A stretch of DNA of 64,000 bases from Watersipora subatra (GCF_963576615.1 NC_088715.1:57409302-57473301); one strand, 5' to 3'. Positions 31,446 to 46,093 are shown, counted from the first letter of the stretch. Notes: a model not told the origin generated them from the sequence alone. Translations and numbers: made by a program.

Positions 31446-31508
<63 letters not shown>

Positions 31509-32122
31509 CAGAAATAGCCTTAACGAAGGGCGGGGAGGGGGAGGGGGGACGACTTCGAAAGAATGACCAAGACGAGTAGACTCCTCGCTACTCTACCCGC
31601 GACGAGATTAGAAGCGTTATTACGTAACTAGCTAGGAGAAACGAAAAGGCTAGCACTCGCGTATAGGCTTAACGAAGAGAGGGAGACGACTTCGAAAGAG
31701 AAAGGCCGGTGAGAATAGCTTCGGTACTACCCGCGTCGAGATTAGAAGCGTTATTACGTAACTAGCTAGGAGAAGCGAATAGGCCACTCTCGGCGCGCGC
31801 GAATGCCGAAATCCTTTAATTACATCTATACCGTAAAGAGAGTAAAGGCGAATCTAAAAGTTTTCTAAATACGCCGAAGGGAGTTTAAAAGTTGGCGCTT
31901 TCGCGCCAGTTACTGAACGGGACGAGCGAGAGACCGACTCCGAACTAGTCGAGGTAGGCCGGACCGCTTCGGCGAGACGGGCGGACCGGAAAAAACGCGA
32001 CTAGTCTTCGGCCCCGGCGAGGCCTCTCGGTTTCTTCGAGCGGCTCGTTCGCCCTAAACGGGGACACTCGCTCGGCGGCGAATCGGCCGCGACTGAGCGA
32101 CGGACGGCCGTCCGGGCAATTT

Positions 32123-32309
32123 ATCGCTTCTCGGCCTATTGGCTAAGATCAAAGTGTAGTATCTGTTCTAATCAGTTTAATATCTGATTCGCGGCGCATC
32201 GCGCCGCTACGATATTAATCTGATTTTTGGAACGAGATGGAGCGCGGAAGCTTGCTTCGGCTCCGTCACGGGTTGTCTCGGTATCGCAGTACCTCCGAGC
32301 ACGGCCCAC
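32123..32309 (+). ncRNA. U2 snRNA, copy 18
   Basis: Uninterrupted. In the spacer 32310-33619 the TA tract is long and ends TGTATAAGAAATAG, without the usual second TA block and C before AGAAATAG. Confidence 0.96.
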
Positions 32310-32942
32310 TCCCCTCGTCGGGAGGCACGAAACGAAAGATAAACTGAACCTACCTACTCGCCTACCTACTCGCCTACCTACCTACCTACCTACCTACCCA
32401 CGCGCCTACCGGAAAAAAATCTTTTGCCGCGAGGCGGCGCTTTAAATTAACGCGCTTAGCGCGTAAATTCTTCCCGAATTCGCGAAAAAAACGACGCGGA
32501 GCGCGAGGGGGACAGCTCCGATTTTAACTAGGCGAAAAGCGTGAAAGCGAGGCGCCGGCGACTACGCGGGCGCTTCTTCGACGCCCGTTAGCCGCGCCGA
32601 CTAGCGTTCGCCGCGATCGAGCGCCCGTTTCGCGCGCGTTCGCTTTCGACTAAGCGCTCAGCCGTCGCTCCGAAACTTTCGTCGCCGCCTCCGCCCTCGC
32701 CCTCTTTCCCCGGTCACGCGCTCGCGCATCGCCAGCCCTTCGCCTACGTTTATTTCTATAGACGTTGGGTGTTGGGTGTTGGGGTGTTGGGGTGTTCGGG
32801 GTGAGCGGGTGGCGAGCGGACAGACGAGAGACCGCAAAGGTTTCGTTCGGGGCGGAAATCGCCCGAGACGAACCGACCCGTTCTATCTACGCGCTTCTTT
32901 AGTAGTCGAAAACTACGAATAATGAAAACTTTGATCTACATT

Positions 32943-33005
<63 letters not shown>

Positions 33006-33619
33006 AAGAAATAGCCTTAACGAAGGGCGGGGAGGGGGAGGGGGGACGACTTCGAAAGAATGACCAAGACGAGTAGACTCCTCGCTACTCTACCCGCGAC
33101 GAGATTAGAAGCGTTATTACGTAACTAGCTAGGAGAAACGAAAAGGCTAGCACTCGCGTATAGGCTTAACGAAGAGAGGGAGACGACTTCGAAAGAGAAA
33201 GGCCGGTGAGAATAGCTTCGGTACTACCCGCGTCGAGATTAGAAGCGTTATTACGTAACTAGCTAGGAGAAGCGAATAGGCCACTCTCGGCGCGCGCGAA
33301 TGCCGAAATCCTTTAATTACATCTATACCGTAAAGAGAGTAAAGGCGAATCTAAAAGTTTTCTAAATACGCCGAAGGGAGTTTAAAAGTTGGCGCTTTCG
33401 CGCCAGTTACTGAACGGGACGAGCGAGAGACCGACTCCGAACTAGTCGAGGTAGGCCGGACCGCTTCGGCGAGACGGGCGGACCGGAAAAAACGCGACTA
33501 GTCTTCGGCCCCGGCGAGGCCTCTCGGTTTCTTCGAGCGGCTCGTTCGCCCTAAACGGGGACACTCGCTCGGCGGCGAATCGGCCGCGACTGAGCGACGG
33601 ACGGCCGTCCGGGCAATTT

Positions 33620-33806
33620 ATCGCTTCTCGGCCTATTGGCTAAGATCAAAGTGTAGTATCTGTTCTAATCAGTTTAATATCTGATTCGCGGCGCATCGCG
33701 CCGCTACGATATTAATCTGATTTTTGGAACGAGATGGAGCGCGGAAGCTTGCTTCGGCTCCGTCACGGGTTGTCTCGGTATCGCAGTACCTCCGAGCACG
33801 GCCCAC
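33620..33806 (+). ncRNA. U2 snRNA, copy 19
   Basis: Uninterrupted. The spacer 33807-35112 is A type with a short heptamer tract. Confidence 0.96.
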
Positions 33807-34443
33807 TCCCCTCGTCGGGAGGCACGAAACGAAAGATAAACTGAACCTACCTACTCGCCTACCTACTCGCCTACCTACCTACCTACCTACCTACCTACCC
33901 ACGCGCCTACCGGAAAAAAATCTTTTGCCGCGAGGCGGCGCTTTAAATTAACGCGCTTAGCGCGTAAATTCTTCCCGAATTCGCGAAAAAAACGACGCGG
34001 AGCGCGAGGGGGACAGCTCCGATTTTAACTAGGCGAAAAGCGTGAAAGCGAGGCGCCGGCGACTACGCGGGCGCTTCTTCGACGCCCGTTAGCCGCGCCG
34101 ACTAGCGTTCGCCGCGATCGAGCGCCCGTTTCGCGCGCGTTCGCTTTCGACTAAGCGCTCAGCCGTCGCTCCGAAACTTTCGTCGCCGCCTCCGCCCTCG
34201 CCCTCTTTCCCCGGTCACGCGCTCGCGCATCGCCAGCCCTTCGCCTACGTTTATTTCTATAGACGTTGGGTGTTGGGTGTTGGGGTGTTGGGGTGTTCGG
34301 GGTGAGCGGGTGGCGAGCGGACAGACGAGAGACCGCAAAGGTTTCGTTCGGGGCGGAAATCGCCCGAGACGAACCGACCCGTTCTATCTACGCGCTTCTT
34401 TAGTAGTCGAAAACTACGAATAATGAAAACTTTGATCTACATT

Positions 34444-34498
<55 letters not shown>

Positions 34499-35112
34499 CA
34501 GAAATAGCCTTAACGAAGGGCGGGGAGGGGGAGGGGGGACGACTTCGAAAGAATGACCAAGACGAGTAGACTCCTCGCTACTCTACCCGCGACGAGATTA
34601 GAAGCGTTATTACGTAACTAGCTAGGAGAAACGAAAAGGCTAGCACTCGCGTATAGGCTTAACGAAGAGAGGGAGACGACTTCGAAAGAGAAAGGCCGGT
34701 GAGAATAGCTTCGGTACTACCCGCGTCGAGATTAGAAGCGTTATTACGTAACTAGCTAGGAGAAGCGAATAGGCCACTCTCGGCGCGCGCGAATGCCGAA
34801 ATCCTTTAATTACATCTATACCGTAAAGAGAGTAAAGGCGAATCTAAAAGTTTTCTAAATACGCCGAAGGGAGTTTAAAAGTTGGCGCTTTCGCGCCAGT
34901 TACTGAACGGGACGAGCGAGAGACCGACTCCGAACTAGTCGAGGTAGGCCGGACCGCTTCGGCGAGACGGGCGGACCGGAAAAAACGCGACTAGTCTTCG
35001 GCCCCGGCGAGGCCTCTCGGTTTCTTCGAGCGGCTCGTTCGCCCTAAACGGGGACACTCGCTCGGCGGCGAATCGGCCGCGACTGAGCGACGGACGGCCG
35101 TCCGGGCAATTT

Positions 35113-35299
35113 ATCGCTTCTCGGCCTATTGGCTAAGATCAAAGTGTAGTATCTGTTCTAATCAGTTTAATATCTGATTCGCGGCGCATCGCGCCGCTAC
35201 GATATTAATCTGATTTTTGGAACGAGATGGAGCGCGGAAGCTTGCTTCGGCTCCGTCACGGGTTGTCTCGGTATCGCAGTACCTCCGAGCACGGCCCAC
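35113..35299 (+). ncRNA. U2 snRNA, copy 20
   Basis: Uninterrupted. The spacer 35300-36611 is A type with a short heptamer tract. Confidence 0.96.
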
Positions 35300-35932
35300 T
35301 CCCCTCGTCGGGAGGCACGAAACGAAAGATAAACTGAACCTACCTACTCGCCTACCTACTCGCCTACCTACCTACCTACCTACCTACCCACGCGCCTACC
35401 GGAAAAAAATCTTTTGCCGCGAGGCGGCGCTTTAAATTAACGCGCTTAGCGCGTAAATTCTTCCCGAATTCGCGAAAAAAACGACGCGGAGCGCGAGGGG
35501 GACAGCTCCGATTTTAACTAGGCGAAAAGCGTGAAAGCGAGGCGCCGGCGACTACGCGGGCGCTTCTTCGACGCCCGTTAGCCGCGCCGACTAGCGTTCG
35601 CCGCGATCGAGCGCCCGTTTCGCGCGCGTTCGCTTTCGACTAAGCGCTCAGCCGTCGCTCCGAAACTTTCGTCGCCGCCTCCGCCCTCGCCCTCTTTCCC
35701 CGGTCACGCGCTCGCGCATCGCCAGCCCTTCGCCTACGTTTATTTCTATAGACGTTGGGTGTTGGGTGTTGGGGTGTTGGGGTGTTCGGGGTGAGCGGGT
35801 GGCGAGCGGACAGACGAGAGACCGCAAAGGTTTCGTTCGGGGCGGAAATCGCCCGAGACGAACCGACCCGTTCTATCTACGCGCTTCTTTAGTAGTCGAA
35901 AACTACGAATAATGAAAACTTTGATCTACATT

Positions 35933-35995
<63 letters not shown>

Positions 35996-36611
35996 CAGAA
36001 ATAGCCTTAACGAAGGGCGGGGAGGGGGAGGGGGGACGACTTCGAAAGAATGACCAAGACGAGTAGACTCCTCGCTACTCTACCCGCGACGAGATTAGAA
36101 GCGTTATTACGTAACTAGCTAGGAGAAACGAAAAGGCTAGCACTCGCGTATAGGCTTAACGAAGAGAGGGAGACGACTTCGAAAGAGAAAGGCCGGTGAG
36201 AATAGCTTCGGTACTACCCGCGTCGAGATTAGAAGCGTTATTACGTAACTAGCTAGGAGAAGCGAATAGGCCACTCTCGGCGCGCGCGAATGCCGAAATC
36301 CTTTAATTACATCTATACCGTAAAGAGAGTAAAGGCGAATCTAAAAGTTTTCTAAATACGCCGAAGGGAGTTTAAAAGTTGGCGCTTTCGCGCCAGTTAC
36401 TGAACGGGACGAGCGAGAGACCGACTCCGAACTAGTCGAGGTAGGCCGGACCGCTTCGGCGAGACGGGCGGACCGGAAAAAACGCGACTAGTCTTCGGCC
36501 CCGGCGAGGCCTCTCGGTTTCTTCGAGCGGCTCGTTCGCCCTAAACGGGGACACTCGCTCGGCGGCGAATCGGCCGCGACTGAGCGACGGACGGCCGTCT
36601 CCGGGCAATTT

Positions 36612-36798
36612 ATCGCTTCTCGGCCTATTGGCTAAGATCAAAGTGTAGTATCTGTTCTAATCAGTTTAATATCTGATTCGCGGCGCATCGCGCCGCTACG
36701 ATATTAATCTGATTTTTGGAACGAGATGGAGCGCGGAAGCTTGCTTCGGCTCCGTCACGGGTTGTCTCGGTATCGCAGTACCTCCGAGCACGGCCCAC
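36612..36798 (+). ncRNA. U2 snRNA, copy 21
   Basis: Uninterrupted. Two extra bases (CT) near 36599-36600 break the upstream palindrome. The spacer 36799-38166 has about 12 heptamers (about 37257-37345). Confidence 0.96.
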
Positions 36799-37497
36799 TC
36801 CCCTCGTCGGGAGGCACGAAACGAAAGATAAACTGAACCTACCTACTCGCCTACCTACTCGCCTACCTACCTACCTACCTACCTACCTACCCACGCGCCT
36901 ACCGGAAAAAAATCTTTTGCCGCGAGGCGGCGCTTTAAATTAACGCGCTTAGCGCGTAAATTCTTCCCGAATTCGCGAAAAAAACGACGCGGAGCGCGAG
37001 GGGGACAGCTCCGATTTTAACTAGGCGAAAAGCGTGAAAGCGAGGCGCCGGCGACTACGCGGGCGCTTCTTCGACGCCCGTTAGCCGCGCCGACTAGCGT
37101 TCGCCGCGATCGAGCGCCCGTTTCGCGCGCGTTCGCTTTCGACTAAGCGCTCAGCCGTCGCTCCGAAACTTTCGTCGCCGCCTCCGCCCTCGCCCTCTTT
37201 CCCCGGTCACGCGCTCGCGCATCGCCAGCCCTTCGCCTACGTTTATTTCTATAGACGTTGGGTGTTGGGTGTTGGGTGTTGGGTGTTGGGTGTTGGGTGT
37301 TGGGTGTTGGGTGTTGGGTGTTGGGTGTTGGGTGTTGGGTGTTGGGGTGTTCGGGGTGAGCGGGTGGCGAGCGGACAGACGAGAGACCGCAAAGGTTTCG
37401 TTCGGGGCGGAAATCGCCCGAGACGAACCGACCCGTTCTATCTACGCGCTTCTTTAGTAGTCGAAAACTACGAATAATGAAAACTTTGATCTACATT

Positions 37498-37552
<55 letters not shown>

Positions 37553-38166
37553 CAGAAATAGCCTTAACGAAGGGCGGGGAGGGGGAGGGGGGACGACTTC
37601 GAAAGAATGACCAAGACGAGTAGACTCCTCGCTACTCTACCCGCGACGAGATTAGAAGCGTTATTACGTAACTAGCTAGGAGAAACGAAAAGGCTAGCAC
37701 TCGCGTATAGGCTTAACGAAGAGAGGGAGACGACTTCGAAAGAGAAAGGCCGGTGAGAATAGCTTCGGTACTACCCGCGTCGAGATTAGAAGCGTTATTA
37801 CGTAACTAGCTAGGAGAAGCGAATAGGCCACTCTCGGCGCGCGCGAATGCCGAAATCCTTTAATTACATCTATACCGTAAAGAGAGTAAAGGCGAATCTA
37901 AAAGTTTTCTAAATACGCCGAAGGGAGTTTAAAAGTTGGCGCTTTCGCGCCAGTTACTGAACGGGACGAGCGAGAGACCGACTCCGAACTAGTCGAGGTA
38001 GGCCGGACCGCTTCGGCGAGACGGGCGGACCGGAAAAAACGCGACTAGTCTTCGGCCCCGGCGAGGCCTCTCGGTTTCTTCGAGCGGCTCGTTCGCCCTA
38101 AACGGGGACACTCGCTCGGCGGCGAATCGGCCGCGACTGAGCGACGGACGGCCGTCCGGGCAATTT

Positions 38167-38353
38167 ATCGCTTCTCGGCCTATTGGCTAAGATCAAAGTG
38201 TAGTATCTGTTCTAATCAGTTTAATATCTGATTCGCGGCGCATCGCGCCGCTACGATATTAATCTGATTTTTGGAACGAGATGGAGCGCGGAAGCTTGCT
38301 TCGGCTCCGTCACGGGTTGTCTCGGTATCGCAGTACCTCCGAGCACGGCCCAC
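38167..38353 (+). ncRNA. U2 snRNA, copy 22
   Basis: Uninterrupted. The spacer 38354-39709 has about 10 heptamers (about 38808-38882). Confidence 0.96.
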
Positions 38354-39034
38354 TCCCCTCGTCGGGAGGCACGAAACGAAAGATAAACTGAACCTACCTA
38401 CTCGCCTACCTACTCGCCTACCTACCTACCTACCTACCTACCCACGCGCCTACCGGAAAAAAATCTTTTGCCGCGAGGCGGCGCTTTAAATTAACGCGCT
38501 TAGCGCGTAAATTCTTCCCGAATTCGCGAAAAAAACGACGCGGAGCGCGAGGGGGACAGCTCCGATTTTAACTAGGCGAAAAGCGTGAAAGCGAGGCGCC
38601 GGCGACTACGCGGGCGCTTCTTCGACGCCCGTTAGCCGCGCCGACTAGCGTTCGCCGCGATCGAGCGCCCGTTTCGCGCGCGTTCGCTTTCGACTAAGCG
38701 CTCAGCCGTCGCTCCGAAACTTTCGTCGCCGCCTCCGCCCTCGCCCTCTTTCCCCGGTCACGCGCTCGCGCATCGCCAGCCCTTCGCCTACGTTTATTTC
38801 TATAGACGTTGGGTGTTGGGTGTTGGGTGTTGGGTGTTGGGTGTTGGGTGTTGGGTGTTGGGTGTTGGGTGTTGGGTGTTGGGGTGTTCGGGGTGAGCGG
38901 GTGGCGAGCGGACAGACGAGAGACCGCAAAGGTTTCGTTCGGGGCGGAAATCGCCCGAGACGAACCGACCCGTTCTATCTACGCGCTTCTTTAGTAGTCG
39001 AAAACTACGAATAATGAAAACTTTGATCTACATT

Positions 39035-39095
<61 letters not shown>

Positions 39096-39709
39096 CAGAA
39101 ATAGCCTTAACGAAGGGCGGGGAGGGGGAGGGGGGACGACTTCGAAAGAATGACCAAGACGAGTAGACTCCTCGCTACTCTACCCGCGACGAGATTAGAA
39201 GCGTTATTACGTAACTAGCTAGGAGAAACGAAAAGGCTAGCACTCGCGTATAGGCTTAACGAAGAGAGGGAGACGACTTCGAAAGAGAAAGGCCGGTGAG
39301 AATAGCTTCGGTACTACCCGCGTCGAGATTAGAAGCGTTATTACGTAACTAGCTAGGAGAAGCGAATAGGCCACTCTCGGCGCGCGCGAATGCCGAAATC
39401 CTTTAATTACATCTATACCGTAAAGAGAGTAAAGGCGAATCTAAAAGTTTTCTAAATACGCCGAAGGGAGTTTAAAAGTTGGCGCTTTCGCGCCAGTTAC
39501 TGAACGGGACGAGCGAGAGACCGACTCCGAACTAGTCGAGGTAGGCCGGACCGCTTCGGCGAGACGGGCGGACCGGAAAAAACGCGACTAGTCTTCGGCC
39601 CCGGCGAGGCCTCTCGGTTTCTTCGAGCGGCTCGTTCGCCCTAAACGGGGACACTCGCTCGGCGGCGAATCGGCCGCGACTGAGCGACGGACGGCCGTCC
39701 GGGCAATTT

Positions 39710-39896
39710 ATCGCTTCTCGGCCTATTGGCTAAGATCAAAGTGTAGTATCTGTTCTAATCAGTTTAATATCTGATTCGCGGCGCATCGCGCCGCTACGAT
39801 ATTAATCTGATTTTTGGAACGAGATGGAGCGCGGAAGCTTGCTTCGGCTCCGTCACGGGTTGTCTCGGTATCGCAGTACCTCCGAGCACGGCCCAC
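39710..39896 (+). ncRNA. U2 snRNA, copy 23
   Basis: Uninterrupted; the last copy with the A-type promoter before the B/A dimers. The spacer 39897-41278 has about 12 heptamers and switches to B-type bases at its 3' end (about 41070 on). Confidence 0.96.
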
Positions 39897-40595
39897 TCCC
39901 CTCGTCGGGAGGCACGAAACGAAAGATAAACTGAACCTACCTACTCGCCTACCTACTCGCCTACCTACCTACCTACCTACCTACCTACCCACGCGCCTAC
40001 CGGAAAAAAATCTTTTGCCGCGAGGCGGCGCTTTAAATTAACGCGCTTAGCGCGTAAATTCTTCCCGAATTCGCGAAAAAAACGACGCGGAGCGCGAGGG
40101 GGACAGCTCCGATTTTAACTAGGCGAAAAGCGTGAAAGCGAGGCGCCGGCGACTACGCGGGCGCTTCTTCGACGCCCGTTAGCCGCGCCGACTAGCGTTC
40201 GCCGCGATCGAGCGCCCGTTTCGCGCGCGTTCGCTTTCGACTAAGCGCTCAGCCGTCGCTCCGAAACTTTCGTCGCCGCCTCCGCCCTCGCCCTCTTTCC
40301 CCGGTCACGCGCTCGCGCATCGCCAGCCCTTCGCCTACGTTTATTTCTATAGACGTTGGGTGTTGGGTGTTGGGTGTTGGGTGTTGGGTGTTGGGTGTTG
40401 GGTGTTGGGTGTTGGGTGTTGGGTGTTGGGTGTTGGGTGTTGGGGTGTTCGGGGTGAGCGGGTGGCGAGCGGACAGACGAGAGACCGCAAAGGTTTCGTT
40501 CGGGGCGGAAATCGCCCGAGACGAACCGACCCGTTCTATCTACGCGCTTCTTTAGTAGTCGAAAACTACGAATAATGAAAACTTTGATCTACATT

Positions 40596-40664
<69 letters not shown>

Positions 40665-41278
40665 CAGAAATAGCCTTAACGAAGGGCGGGGAGGGGGAGG
40701 GGGGACGACTTCGAAAGAATGACCAAGACGAGTAGACTCCTCGCTACTCTACCCGCGACGAGATTAGAAGCGTTATTACGTAACTAGCTAGGAGAAACGA
40801 AAAGGCTAGCACTCGCGTATAGGCTTAACGAAGAGAGGGAGACGACTTCGAAAGAGAAAGGCCGGTGAGAATAGCTTCGGTACTACCCGCGTCGAGATTA
40901 GAAGCGTTATTACGTAACTAGCTAGGAGAAGCGAATAGGCCACTCTCGGCGCGCGCGAATGCCGAAATCCTTTAATTACATCTATACCGTAAAGAGAGTA
41001 AAGGCGAATCTAAAAGTTTTCTAAATACGCCGAAGGGAGTTTAAAAGTTGGCGCTTTCGCGCCAGTTACCGAACGGGACGAGCGAGAGACCGACTCCGAA
41101 CTAGTCGAGGTAGGCCGGACCGCTTCGGCGAGACGGGCGGACCGGAAAAAAAGCGACTAGTCTTCGGCCCCGGCGAGGCCTCTCGGTTTCTTCGAGCGGC
41201 TCGTTCGCCCTAAACGGGGACACTCGCTCGGCGGCGAATCGGCCGCGACTGAGCGACGGACGGCCGTCCGGGCAATTT

Positions 41279-41465
41279 ATCGCTTCTCGGCCTATTGGCT
41301 AAGATCAAAGTGTAGTATCTGTTCTAATCAGTTTAATATCTGATTCGCGGCGCATCGCGCCGCTACGATATTAATCTGATTTTTGGAACGAGATGGAGCG
41401 CGGAAGCTTGCTTCGGCTCCGTCACGGGTTGTCTCGGTATCGCAGTACCTCCGAGCACGGCCCAC
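41279..41465 (+). ncRNA. U2 snRNA, copy 24 (B unit)
   Basis: Uninterrupted. The spacer 41466-42825 has B bases in its first half plus CCGCCCTCTTTCCCCCC near 41840, then A-type bases after the heptamers (about 12 units). Confidence 0.96.
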
Positions 41466-42152
41466 TCCCCTCGTCGGGAGGCACGAAACGAAAGATTAAC
41501 TGAACCTACCTACCTACCTACCTACCTACCTACCTACCTACCTACCTACCCACGCGCCTACCGGAAAAAAATCTTTTGCCGCGAGGCGGCGCTTTAAATT
41601 AACGCGCTTAGCGCGTAAATTCTTCCCGAATTCGCGAAAAAAACGACGCGGAGCGCGAGGGCGACAGCTCCGATTTTAACTAGGCGAAAAGCGTGAAAGC
41701 GAGGCGCCGGCGACTACGCGGGCGCTTCTTCGACGCCCGTTAGCCGCGCCGACTAGCGTTCGCCGCGATCGAGCGCCCGTTTCGCGCGCGTTCGCTTTCG
41801 ACTAAGCGCTCAGCCGTCGCTCCGAAACTTTCGTCGCCGCCTCCGCCCTCTTTCCCCCCGGTCACGCGCTCGCGCATCGCCAGCCCTTCGCCTACGTTTA
41901 TTTCTATAGACGTTGGGTGTTGGGTGTTGGGTGTTGGGTGTTGGGTGTTGGGTGTTGGGTGTTGGGTGTTGGGTGTTGGGTGTTGGGTGTTGGGTGTTGG
42001 GGTGTTCGGGGTGAGCGGGTGGCGAGCGGACAGACGAGAGACCGCAAAGGTTTCGTTCGGGGCGGAAATCGCCCGAGACGAACCGACCCGTTCTATCTAC
42101 GCGCTTCTTTAGTAGTCGAAAACTACGAATAATGAAAACTTTGATCTACATT

Positions 42153-42211
<59 letters not shown>

Positions 42212-42825
42212 CAGAAATAGCCTTAACGAAGGGCGGGGAGGGGGAGGGGGGACGACTTCGAAAGAATGACCAAGACGAGTAGACTCCTCGCTACTCTACC
42301 CGCGACGAGATTAGAAGCGTTATTACGTAACTAGCTAGGAGAAACGAAAAGGCTAGCACTCGCGTATAGGCTTAACGAAGAGAGGGAGACGACTTCGAAA
42401 GAGAAAGGCCGGTGAGAATAGCTTCGGTACTACCCGCGTCGAGATTAGAAGCGTTATTACGTAACTAGCTAGGAGAAGCGAATAGGCCACTCTCGGCGCG
42501 CGCGAATGCCGAAATCCTTTAATTACATCTATACCGTAAAGAGAGTAAAGGCGAATCTAAAAGTTTTCTAAATACGCCGAAGGGAGTTTAAAAGTTGGCG
42601 CTTTCGCGCCAGTTACTGAACGGGACGAGCGAGAGACCGACTCCGAACTAGTCGAGGTAGGCCGGACCGCTTCGGCGAGACGGGCGGACCGGAAAAAACG
42701 CGACTAGTCTTCGGCCCCGGCGAGGCCTCTCGGTTTCTTCGAGCGGCTCGTTCGCCCTAAACGGGGACACTCGCTCGGCGGCGAATCGGCCGCGACTGAG
42801 CGACGGACGGCCGTCCGGGCAATTT

Positions 42826-43012
42826 ATCGCTTCTCGGCCTATTGGCTAAGATCAAAGTGTAGTATCTGTTCTAATCAGTTTAATATCTGATTCGCGGCGC
42901 ATCGCGCCGCTACGATATTAATCTGATTTTTGGAACGAGATGGAGCGCGGAAGCTTGCTTCGGCTCCGTCACGGGTTGTCTCGGTATCGCAGTACCTCCG
43001 AGCACGGCCCAC
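42826..43012 (+). ncRNA. U2 snRNA, copy 25 (A unit)
   Basis: Uninterrupted. The spacer 43013-44377 is A type with about 11 heptamers, then B bases near its 3' end. Confidence 0.96.
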
Positions 43013-43700
43013 TCCCCTCGTCGGGAGGCACGAAACGAAAGATAAACTGAACCTACCTACTCGCCTACCTACTCGCCTACCTACCTACCTACCTACCTAC
43101 CCACGCGCCTACCGGAAAAAAATCTTTTGCCGCGAGGCGGCGCTTTAAATTAACGCGCTTAGCGCGTAAATTCTTCCCGAATTCGCGAAAAAAACGACGC
43201 GGAGCGCGAGGGGGACAGCTCCGATTTTAACTAGGCGAAAAGCGTGAAAGCGAGGCGCCGGCGACTACGCGGGCGCTTCTTCGACGCCCGTTAGCCGCGC
43301 CGACTAGCGTTCGCCGCGATCGAGCGCCCGTTTCGCGCGCGTTCGCTTTCGACTAAGCGCTCAGCCGTCGCTCCGAAACTTTCGTCGCCGCCTCCGCCCT
43401 CGCCCTCTTTCCCCGGTCACGCGCTCGCGCATCGCCAGCCCTTCGCCTACGTTTATTTCTATAGACGTTGGGTGTTGGGTGTTGGGTGTTGGGTGTTGGG
43501 TGTTGGGTGTTGGGTGTTGGGTGTTGGGTGTTGGGTGTTGGGTGTTGGGGTGTTCGGGGTGAGCGGGTGGCGAGCGGACAGACGAGAGACCGCAAAGGTT
43601 TCGTTCGGGGCGGAAATCGCCCGAGACGAACCGACCCGTTCTATCTACGCGCTTCTTTAGTAGTCGAAAACTACGAATAATGAAAACTTTGATCTACATT

Positions 43701-43763
<63 letters not shown>

Positions 43764-44377
43764 CAGAAATAGCCTTAACGAAGGGCGGGGAGGGGGAGGG
43801 GGGACGACTTCGAAAGAATGACCAAGACGAGTAGACTCCTCGCTACTCTACCCGCGACGAGATTAGAAGCGTTATTACGTAACTAGCTAGGAGAAACGAA
43901 AAGGCTAGCACTCGCGTATAGGCTTAACGAAGAGAGGGAGACGACTTCGAAAGAGAAAGGCCGGTGAGAATAGCTTCGGTACTACCCGCGTCGAGATTAG
44001 AAGCGTTATTACGTAACTAGCTAGGAGAAGCGAATAGGCCACTCTCGGCGCGCGCGAATGCCGAAATCCTTTAATTACATCTATACCGTAAAGAGAGTAA
44101 AGGCGAATCTAAAAGTTTTCTAAATACGCCGAAGGGAGTTTAAAAGTTGGCGCTTTCGCGCCAGTTACCGAACGGGACGAGCGAGAGACCGACTCCGAAC
44201 TAGTCGAGGTAGGCCGGACCGCTTCGGCGAGACGGGCGGACCGGAAAAAAAGCGACTAGTCTTCGGCCCCGGCGAGGCCTCTCGGTTTCTTCGAGCGGCT
44301 CGTTCGCCCTAAACGGGGACACTCGCTCGGCGGCGAATCGGCCGCGACTGAGCGACGGACGGCCGTCCGGGCAATTT

Positions 44378-44564
44378 ATCGCTTCTCGGCCTATTGGCTA
44401 AGATCAAAGTGTAGTATCTGTTCTAATCAGTTTAATATCTGATTCGCGGCGCATCGCGCCGCTACGATATTAATCTGATTTTTGGAACGAGATGGAGCGC
44501 GGAAGCTTGCTTCGGCTCCGTCACGGGTTGTCTCGGTATCGCAGTACCTCCGAGCACGGCCCAC
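44378..44564 (+). ncRNA. U2 snRNA, copy 26 (B unit)
   Basis: Uninterrupted. The spacer 44565-45906 has the B tetranucleotide tract and GAGGGCGAC but the A version CCGCCCTCGCCCTCTTTCC near 44938, so it is a mosaic; about 10 heptamers. Confidence 0.96.
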
Positions 44565-45237
44565 TCCCCTCGTCGGGAGGCACGAAACGAAAGATTAACT
44601 GAACCTACCTACCTACCTACCTACCTACCTACCTACCTACCTACCCACGCGCCTACCGGAAAAAAATCTTTTGCCGCGAGGCGGCGCTTTAAATTAACGC
44701 GCTTAGCGCGTAAATTCTTCCCGAATTCGCGAAAAAAACGACGCGGAGCGCGAGGGCGACAGCTCCGATTTTAACTAGGCGAAAAGCGTGAAAGCGAGGC
44801 GCCGGCGACTACGCGGGCGCTTCTTCGACGCCCGTTAGCCGCGCCGACTAGCGTTCGCCGCGATCGAGCGCCCGTTTCGCGCGCGTTCGCTTTCGACTAA
44901 GCGCTCAGCCGTCGCTCCGAAACTTTCGTCGCCGCCTCCGCCCTCGCCCTCTTTCCCCGGTCACGCGCTCGCGCATCGCCAGCCCTTCGCCTACGTTTAT
45001 TTCTATAGACGTTGGGTGTTGGGTGTTGGGTGTTGGGTGTTGGGTGTTGGGTGTTGGGTGTTGGGTGTTGGGTGTTGGGTGTTGGGGTGTTCGGGGTGAG
45101 CGGGTGGCGAGCGGACAGACGAGAGACCGCAAAGGTTTCGTTCGGGGCGGAAATCGCCCGAGACGAACCGACCCGTTCTATCTACGCGCTTCTTTAGTAG
45201 TCGAAAACTACGAATAATGAAAACTTTGATCTACATT

Positions 45238-45292
<55 letters not shown>

Positions 45293-45906
45293 CAGAAATA
45301 GCCTTAACGAAGGGCGGGGAGGGGGAGGGGGGACGACTTCGAAAGAATGACCAAGACGAGTAGACTCCTCGCTACTCTACCCGCGACGAGATTAGAAGCG
45401 TTATTACGTAACTAGCTAGGAGAAACGAAAAGGCTAGCACTCGCGTATAGGCTTAACGAAGAGAGGGAGACGACTTCGAAAGAGAAAGGCCGGTGAGAAT
45501 AGCTTCGGTACTACCCGCGTCGAGATTAGAAGCGTTATTACGTAACTAGCTAGGAGAAGCGAATAGGCCACTCTCGGCGCGCGCGAATGCCGAAATCCTT
45601 TAATTACATCTATACCGTAAAGAGAGTAAAGGCGAATCTAAAAGTTTTCTAAATACGCCGAAGGGAGTTTAAAAGTTGGCGCTTTCGCGCCAGTTACTGA
45701 ACGGGACGAGCGAGAGACCGACTCCGAACTAGTCGAGGTAGGCCGGACCGCTTCGGCGAGACGGGCGGACCGGAAAAAACGCGACTAGTCTTCGGCCCCG
45801 GCGAGGCCTCTCGGTTTCTTCGAGCGGCTCGTTCGCCCTAAACGGGGACACTCGCTCGGCGGCGAATCGGCCGCGACTGAGCGACGGACGGCCGTCCGGG
45901 CAATTT

Positions 45907-46093
45907 ATCGCTTCTCGGCCTATTGGCTAAGATCAAAGTGTAGTATCTGTTCTAATCAGTTTAATATCTGATTCGCGGCGCATCGCGCCGCTACGATATT
46001 AATCTGATTTTTGGAACGAGATGGAGCGCGGAAGCTTGCTTCGGCTCCGTCACGGGTTGTCTCGGTATCGCAGTACCTCCGAGCACGGCCCAC
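45907..46093 (+). ncRNA. U2 snRNA, copy 27 (A unit)
   Basis: Uninterrupted. The spacer 46094-47478 has about 13 heptamers and a long TA tract, then B bases near its 3' end. Confidence 0.96.
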